DNA of 9,952 nucleotides from a bacterium (GTDB lineage: Bacteria > Desulfobacterota > S145-22), in the NCBI GenBank assembly GCA_027073795.1, contig JALTEW010000123.1:1-9952 (forward strand). The letters run 5' to 3'. Position numbers and translations under genes: made by a program. Positions within the stretch are counted from its first letter, which is position 1. The number at the start of each line of letters is the position of its first letter. This document shows positions 6,525 through 9,952 of this stretch, one piece after another. Under the pieces are notes generated by a model. The model did no database searches. It was not told the DNA's origin and saw only the letters and a list, made by a program, of their open reading frames with translations.

Positions 6525-9500
6525 CTATTCTCCCACTGCCTCCTTGCCAAGTGCAATCAGGTGGCGCAGCTCCTCATTTGACAGTTCAGTCAGCCATTTT
6601 TCACCCGTACCCACAACCTGGCTTGCGATAACGGTTTTGTTTTCAATCATATCATCAATTCGTTCTTCAAGCGTTCCTGCAACAATAAACTTGCGAACCT
6701 GGACATTCTTTTTCTGGCCGATTCGAAACACCCGGTCAGTGGCCTGATTTTCAACGGCGGGGTTCCACCAACGGTCGTAATGAACGACTTGATTCGCCCT
6801 GGTCAGATTCAGGCCTGTCCCCCCCGCCTTCAGTGACAGAACGAATATATGCGGGGCGCGTGGATCCTTCTGAAATTTATCGATTATTTGGTCCCTCTTT
6901 TTTCTGGTAACACCGCCGTGAAGAAAGAAGACCTCTTCGCCGAATTGGTCCTGAAGATACTGCTGCATCAAAAGACCCATCTGGGTAAATTGAGTGAAAA
7001 TTAGCGTGCGTTCCTCCAACTCTCTCGTCTCTTTCAAGATATCGAACAAACGCGTAAGTTTGCCGGAGCGTTCGCCTATCGAAGAACTGTCACCCGTAAA
7101 TTGGGCAGGGTGGTTGCAGACCTGTTTTAGTTTTGTCAGGGTTGCCAGAACCAATCCCCTTCGGTTCATCCCTTCGGCCTGCTCGATCTGTTCCTGCATT
7201 TCATTGACGACTGCCTGGTACAGGGAGGCCTGTTCCTTTGTAAGGGTGCAGTACTCTTTCATTTCTATTTTGTCGGGAAGGTCTGAAATGATGGACTTGT
7301 CTGTTTTCAGGCGGCGCAGGAGGAACGGCCCTGTTAATCTCTTCAGCCGGGATGCCGCATCCGTATCGCGGTATATCTGTATCGGGCGGTAGAATGTGTT
7401 TTTAAAACTGCCCTGGTTTCCAAGGAGCCCCGGGTTAAGAAAATCCATCAGCGACCAAAGGTCTCCAACATGGTTTTCGACCGGGGTGCCTGTCAAGGCG
7501 ACACGATAATCCGATGTCAACGCCCGTGTGGCCTTTGACTGCTTGGTTTCCGGGTTCTTAATGTTCTGGGCCTCATCCAGAATCACCCCGGCCCATTCGA
7601 CCTCTCTGAGAAAATCTATGTCCCGCTGCAAAAGGGCATAGCTGGAAATGATGATGGCATATTCCGGTGCCTCTTTTAAAAATGCCTTTTTTCTCCTCCG
7701 GTCACTGCCGTGGTGTATCAGGACTCTTAAGGTAGGGGTGAAACGTTCCGCCTCCTTGCTCCAATTATTGATGACCGAGGTTGGACAAACCAGAAGGACC
7801 GGACGTTTCTCTCCAGCCTCCCGCTCCCGCTGGATGAGCGCCAGGGCCTGAATCGTCTTCCCAAGACCCATGTCGTCGGCGAGGCACGCCCCCAGACCCC
7901 ATTGACGAAGAAAGGCCAGCCACGAGAAACCTCTTTCCTGATAATGTCTGAGCCTACCCTTGAACCCGTCAGGTTGGGGCAGTTGTATAAATTCTTTGTG
8001 ACCGGTAAGCCTTTCAAGCAAATCATTGAGCCAGCCTTTTATCTCAACGGAATCCACGGGTAATCCATCTGCCTGTTTCTCGGCTCCCAACGCTATGGCA
8101 AGCAGGTCTCGCGCTGGCATCATCTGACTTTTTTGCCGTTTAAGAAAACGGATGGCGGCGTTAATCTGCTCCTGATCAATCTGAGTCCATTGCCCGCGAA
8201 CCTTTACAAGGGGGGCCTTCAAATCTGCCAGGGCCTCCAACTCCTCTAAGCTTAGCTGCTCCCCGCCAAGAGATGCGGCATAATCAAACTGAATCATTGT
8301 ATTCAGTGTAAGCCCGTTTCCACTGCCCTGCATTTTAGGTGCGGCTGCCTTTACTTTAAGCCCAAGACGTTTCTGGGGGGCATGGCCGACCCACCAGGAA
8401 GGAAGCAGAACTGTAAACCCGGCGGCGCGCAGAACCGATGCATATTTCTGCAGGAAAGCGAGGGCCCCCTTTGCGTCAAGTTCAAAGCCCCAGGGGTTTT
8501 TATGTTTCAAACTTTCCGATATTTCGGGACACAGACCGGAGGCCTGCCCCAGCGCTGTCAGCATAAATTCCGTAGGGATGCCGCCAAATTTCTGCAAAAG
8601 TTTTACAGTCTTGTTTCTTTTATTCCATAGGTCGGCCGCCGGTAAATACAGACTCTGGTCGGCCTTGGGCTGAAGCAGGTAGTCTACACGCCATCCCTCT
8701 GAATCATCCCCGTTTTCCGGGGGTTCCGCCAACCGGAAGCAGAATTTGAAGGGAGACCTGACGGTCAGATCGATGAGGTGCCGCCATCCTTCCAACTGTT
8801 TTGCAAACCCATGGATTTCGCCCTCATTTTCCCAGTTAATGCGAGCATTGTCGCTGACCAGGGCGTAAAGCCAGGCGTCATGGATACTGTCATGATGTTT
8901 TTGCGCTACAGGGGTATTGGCGTTACGGACAAGGGCGTCAACACAGTATGCCAATAGGCTGTCGGCAACAATTTCTCCCGGGATATCGGGAACCCTGTCC
9001 ATTGAGTTGTTCATGCACCGGCAAGCAGCCGGCAAATCACCTGTGAGACCTTTCAGAATCTGTTCGGTTTTTTCGTTGGGAACCGGCATCCATCGGGCCT
9101 CCCAATAGTGGTCCCGTTGTATCACAACTGGAAGAAAGGCCTCCTCTCCCACAAGATTGAGGGAGATTTTTGCCAGTTGCCCCGACCATATGAGGGAATT
9201 CCCGAAAATCACCCCGCTTCCGGGGATATTCCCGGCCCCGGCAATAGAGGAAAGCTCGAGCAGCTCTTCCGCCTGTAATGCCTTAACAACCACGGGGAAA
9301 GGCCGCAAATGAACCTTTCCCCTTTTGTCAGGGGACACCCCGATTAGAGGGGAGGACGGCAGCGGTTTATCGCCGCGCGACGGGATCCAGACAACACGGT
9401 TTTCCGTATTGCCCTTCAGTACCTTTATTTTTAATCCAATGGCTTTTGTGGCGGCGCGCAAATCTTTTAAGATACCGACCTGGCCCCCTTCACTCCACAG

Positions 9501-9542
9501 AAAGGGTTTCCCTTCAAATATTGAAACATGCAGTGCAATCAT
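6525..9542 (-). CDS. SNF2-family superfamily 2 ATPase (YwqA-like), with SNF2-associated N-terminal region
   Basis: This is a 1005-residue SWI2/SNF2 double-stranded-DNA translocase. Residues 1 to about 345 have no named domain that I recognise. About 350-480 resembles the bacterial SNF2-associated domain (FLQKYASVLRAAGFTVLLPSWW). The ATPase core follows: motif I DDMGLGKT with Lys562, motif II DEAQ at 656-659, motif III LTGTP at about 683-687, motif V LKAGGTGLNL at 904-913, and motif VI QATDRVFRIGQ with Arg940. The intervening YDRWWNPAVENQ is typical of SNF2 proteins. All catalytic motifs are intact, so the enzyme should be active. The ATG at 9542 gives the usual short family N-terminus (MIALHVSIFEG) though its ribosome-binding site is weak. 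The protein probably remodels protein-DNA complexes or assists transcription or repair. The downstream SWIM gene, 4 nt away, makes it the counterpart of YwqA-YwqB. There is no methyltransferase, nuclease or other defence gene nearby to suggest a DISARM-like system. Confidence 0.95.
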   Translation of the reverse strand: MIALHVSIFEGKPFLWSEGGQVGILKDLRAATKAIGLKIKVLKGNTENRVVWIPSRGDKPLPSSPLIGVSPDKRGKVHLRPFPVVVKALQAEELLELSSIAGAGNIPGSGVIFGNSLIWSGQLAKISLNLVGEEAFLPVVIQRDHYWEARWMPVPNEKTEQILKGLTGDLPAACRCMNNSMDRVPDIPGEIVADSLLAYCVDALVRNANTPVAQKHHDSIHDAWLYALVSDNARINWENEGEIHGFAKQLEGWRHLIDLTVRSPFKFCFRLAEPPENGDDSEGWRVDYLLQPKADQSLYLPAADLWNKRNKTVKLLQKFGGIPTEFMLTALGQASGLCPEISESLKHKNPWGFELDAKGALAFLQKYASVLRAAGFTVLLPSWWVGHAPQKRLGLKVKAAAPKMQGSGNGLTLNTMIQFDYAASLGGEQLSLEELEALADLKAPLVKVRGQWTQIDQEQINAAIRFLKRQKSQMMPARDLLAIALGAEKQADGLPVDSVEIKGWLNDLLERLTGHKEFIQLPQPDGFKGRLRHYQERGFSWLAFLRQWGLGACLADDMGLGKTIQALALIQREREAGEKRPVLLVCPTSVINNWSKEAERFTPTLRVLIHHGSDRRRKKAFLKEAPEYAIIISSYALLQRDIDFLREVEWAGVILDEAQNIKNPETKQSKATRALTSDYRVALTGTPVENHVGDLWSLMDFLNPGLLGNQGSFKNTFYRPIQIYRDTDAASRLKRLTGPFLLRRLKTDKSIISDLPDKIEMKEYCTLTKEQASLYQAVVNEMQEQIEQAEGMNRRGLVLATLTKLKQVCNHPAQFTGDSSSIGERSGKLTRLFDILKETRELEERTLIFTQFTQMGLLMQQYLQDQFGEEVFFLHGGVTRKKRDQIIDKFQKDPRAPHIFVLSLKAGGTGLNLTRANQVVHYDRWWNPAVENQATDRVFRIGQKKNVQVRKFIVAGTLEERIDDMIENKTVIASQVVGTGEKWLTELSNEELRHLIALGKEAVGE

Positions 9543-9612
9543 TTAATATATACCCATCTTCAGTAGACCTGACCTTTATGAGCGAGCCTGTTTTTTTCAT
9601 ATTTTGGTCATG

Positions 9613-9641
9613 AATATAACAGAACATGGCGTTCTCGTGAA
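9613..9641 (-). promoter_or_regulatory. Candidate sigma70 promoter of the SNF2-SWIM unit
   Basis: On the minus strand TTCACG (plus 9636-9641, 4/6 match to TTGACA) and TATATT (plus 9613-9618, 5/6 match to TATAAT) are separated by 17 bp. Transcription would begin near 9606 and give a leader of about 64 nt before the SNF2 ATG. It is the best promoter-like pair I found in this intergenic region, and its spacer coincides with a palindrome. Confidence 0.45.
9621..9635. promoter_or_regulatory. AGAAC-N5-GTTCT palindrome in the promoter spacer, candidate operator
   Basis: Perfect 5-bp inverted arms AGAAC and GTTCT flank ATGGC and sit entirely between the -35 and -10 boxes of the candidate SNF2 promoter, where a bound repressor would block RNA polymerase. 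It recalls the Gram-positive LexA box (GAAC-N4-GTTC) but the centre is one base longer, so that identity is not supported. Five-base arms can occur by chance. Confidence 0.3.
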
Positions 9642-9700
9642 GTTACTACCTTCTAACCCTCAGCCCTTTATACATCGCCAGGAGACTATACGTAAAAGTG

Positions 9701-9759
9701 TGTTCAGCCATTTCGGTGGTGGCTCGAAGTGTTTCGTGCTTCATGAAAATAGCTGAACA
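9701..9759 (-). repeat. 59-bp inverted-repeat element (hairpin or dispersed-repeat candidate)
   Basis: TGTTCAGC at 9701-9708 is matched by GCTGAACA at 9752-9759, and pairing continues inward. In minus-strand RNA the stem reaches 14 bp, including two U-G pairs where the plus strand would have C-A mismatches. The 31-nt loop contains a second small palindrome (CGAA/TTCG, 9725-9736). The minus-strand sequence after the stem is CACUUUUAC, so a weak terminator for polA is possible, but the loop is long and the U-run short. The ends are sharp, since flanking bases do not pair, which would also fit a REP- or MITE-like intergenic repeat; copy number cannot be judged from one window. Confidence 0.45.
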
Positions 9760-9838
9760 GAATGAAGGAAAAGATAGAATTTTCTTGGGGCTGATTTGAT
9801 ACGGCAGGAACCAATCTTTTGAACACTACCAAACTTTT

Positions 9839-9952
9839 TCAATGCGCCTCCCGCCAGTTTTCACCGGACTGGATGCCCACCTTCAGGGGAACCCTCAGTG
9901 AAACGGCGTGTTCCATCTCCTCTTTCACCAGGCCCTCTAACATCTCAGCCTG
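9839..9952 (-). CDS. polA: DNA polymerase I, C-terminal 37 residues (partial, cut by window edge)
   Basis: Reading the minus strand inward from the window end gives an open frame of 37 codons ending in TGA at 9839-9841. The peptide contains LVKEEMEHAV, LRVPLKVGI and ends SGENWREAH. This is the characteristic C-terminus of family A DNA polymerase I, whose polymerase domain finishes with a 'VPL-V---SG-NW--AH' pattern (compare GSGENWDQAH in E. coli). PolA fills gaps and removes RNA primers in replication and repair. The start and all catalytic motifs lie outside the window. It runs in the same direction as the SNF2 gene but is separated from it by about 300 bp. Confidence 0.9.
   Translation of the reverse strand, partial: QAEMLEGLVKEEMEHAVSLRVPLKVGIQSGENWREAH

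Larger units (their letters stand above)
9543..9838. other. AT-rich intergenic region between polA and the SNF2 gene
   Basis: These 296 bases show no credible reading frame on either strand. They hold the candidate promoter and palindrome for the SNF2-SWIM unit (9613-9641) and a 59-bp inverted-repeat element (9701-9759). From 9760 to 9838, just after the polA stop, I see no strong hairpin with a U-tract, so no confident polA terminator can be named. Confidence 0.6.

Noticed and set aside
5639..9542. A DISARM- or other defence-island reading of the SNF2 gene.
   Set aside because: No methyltransferase, phospholipase D, DUF1998 protein or nuclease is nearby; the neighbours are polA and cofactor genes.
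9621..9635. LexA/SOS box.
   Set aside because: GAAC and GTTC are present but separated by 5 rather than 4 bases, and no known LexA consensus for a Gram-negative lineage fits.

Overview
The window reads as part of a bacterial chromosome in which every recognisable gene lies on the minus strand. The likely source is a Gram-negative anaerobe, perhaps from the Desulfobacterota/Deltaproteobacteria. The evidence is an outer-membrane TonB-dependent receptor (so there is an outer membrane), nickel-pincer cofactor genes, and moderately high GC outside the receptor gene. The lineage is inference; no rRNA or other strong phylogenetic marker is present apart from 37 residues of PolA.

Layout in the direction of transcription (right to left): (1) the last 37 codons of DNA polymerase I (polA), cut by the window edge; (2) a roughly 300-bp AT-rich intergenic region with a 59-bp inverted-repeat element and a sigma70-like promoter whose spacer contains a small palindrome; (3) a tightly packed two-gene unit encoding a 1005-residue SNF2-family ATPase and a SWIM zinc-finger protein, 4 nt apart; (4) larB and larC, overlapping by 4 nt (ATGA), which encode two of the three enzymes that build the nickel-pincer nucleotide cofactor of lactate racemase-type enzymes; (5) a sodium:solute symporter (SSS family) with its own well-formed promoter, a 7-5-7 palindrome upstream and a perfect GGAGGT ribosome-binding site; (6) a TonB-dependent outer-membrane receptor of BtuB-like size whose DNA is visibly more AT-rich than the rest, followed by 100 bases with no gene and one hairpin.

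Functionally there are four modules: DNA replication/repair (polA end), a nucleic-acid remodelling pair (SNF2+SWIM), cofactor biosynthesis (LarB carboxylates and hydrolyses NaAD, LarC inserts nickel; LarE and the LarA apoenzyme are not in view), and transport (inner-membrane symporter and outer-membrane receptor). Whether the symporter carries a substrate of the Lar-dependent enzyme is only a guess from proximity. No tRNA, rRNA, CRISPR array, insertion sequence or complete riboswitch was seen. The items most worth a second look are the SNF2-SWIM pair with its palindrome-containing promoter, the 59-bp inverted-repeat element next to polA, and the composition break at about position 2030.
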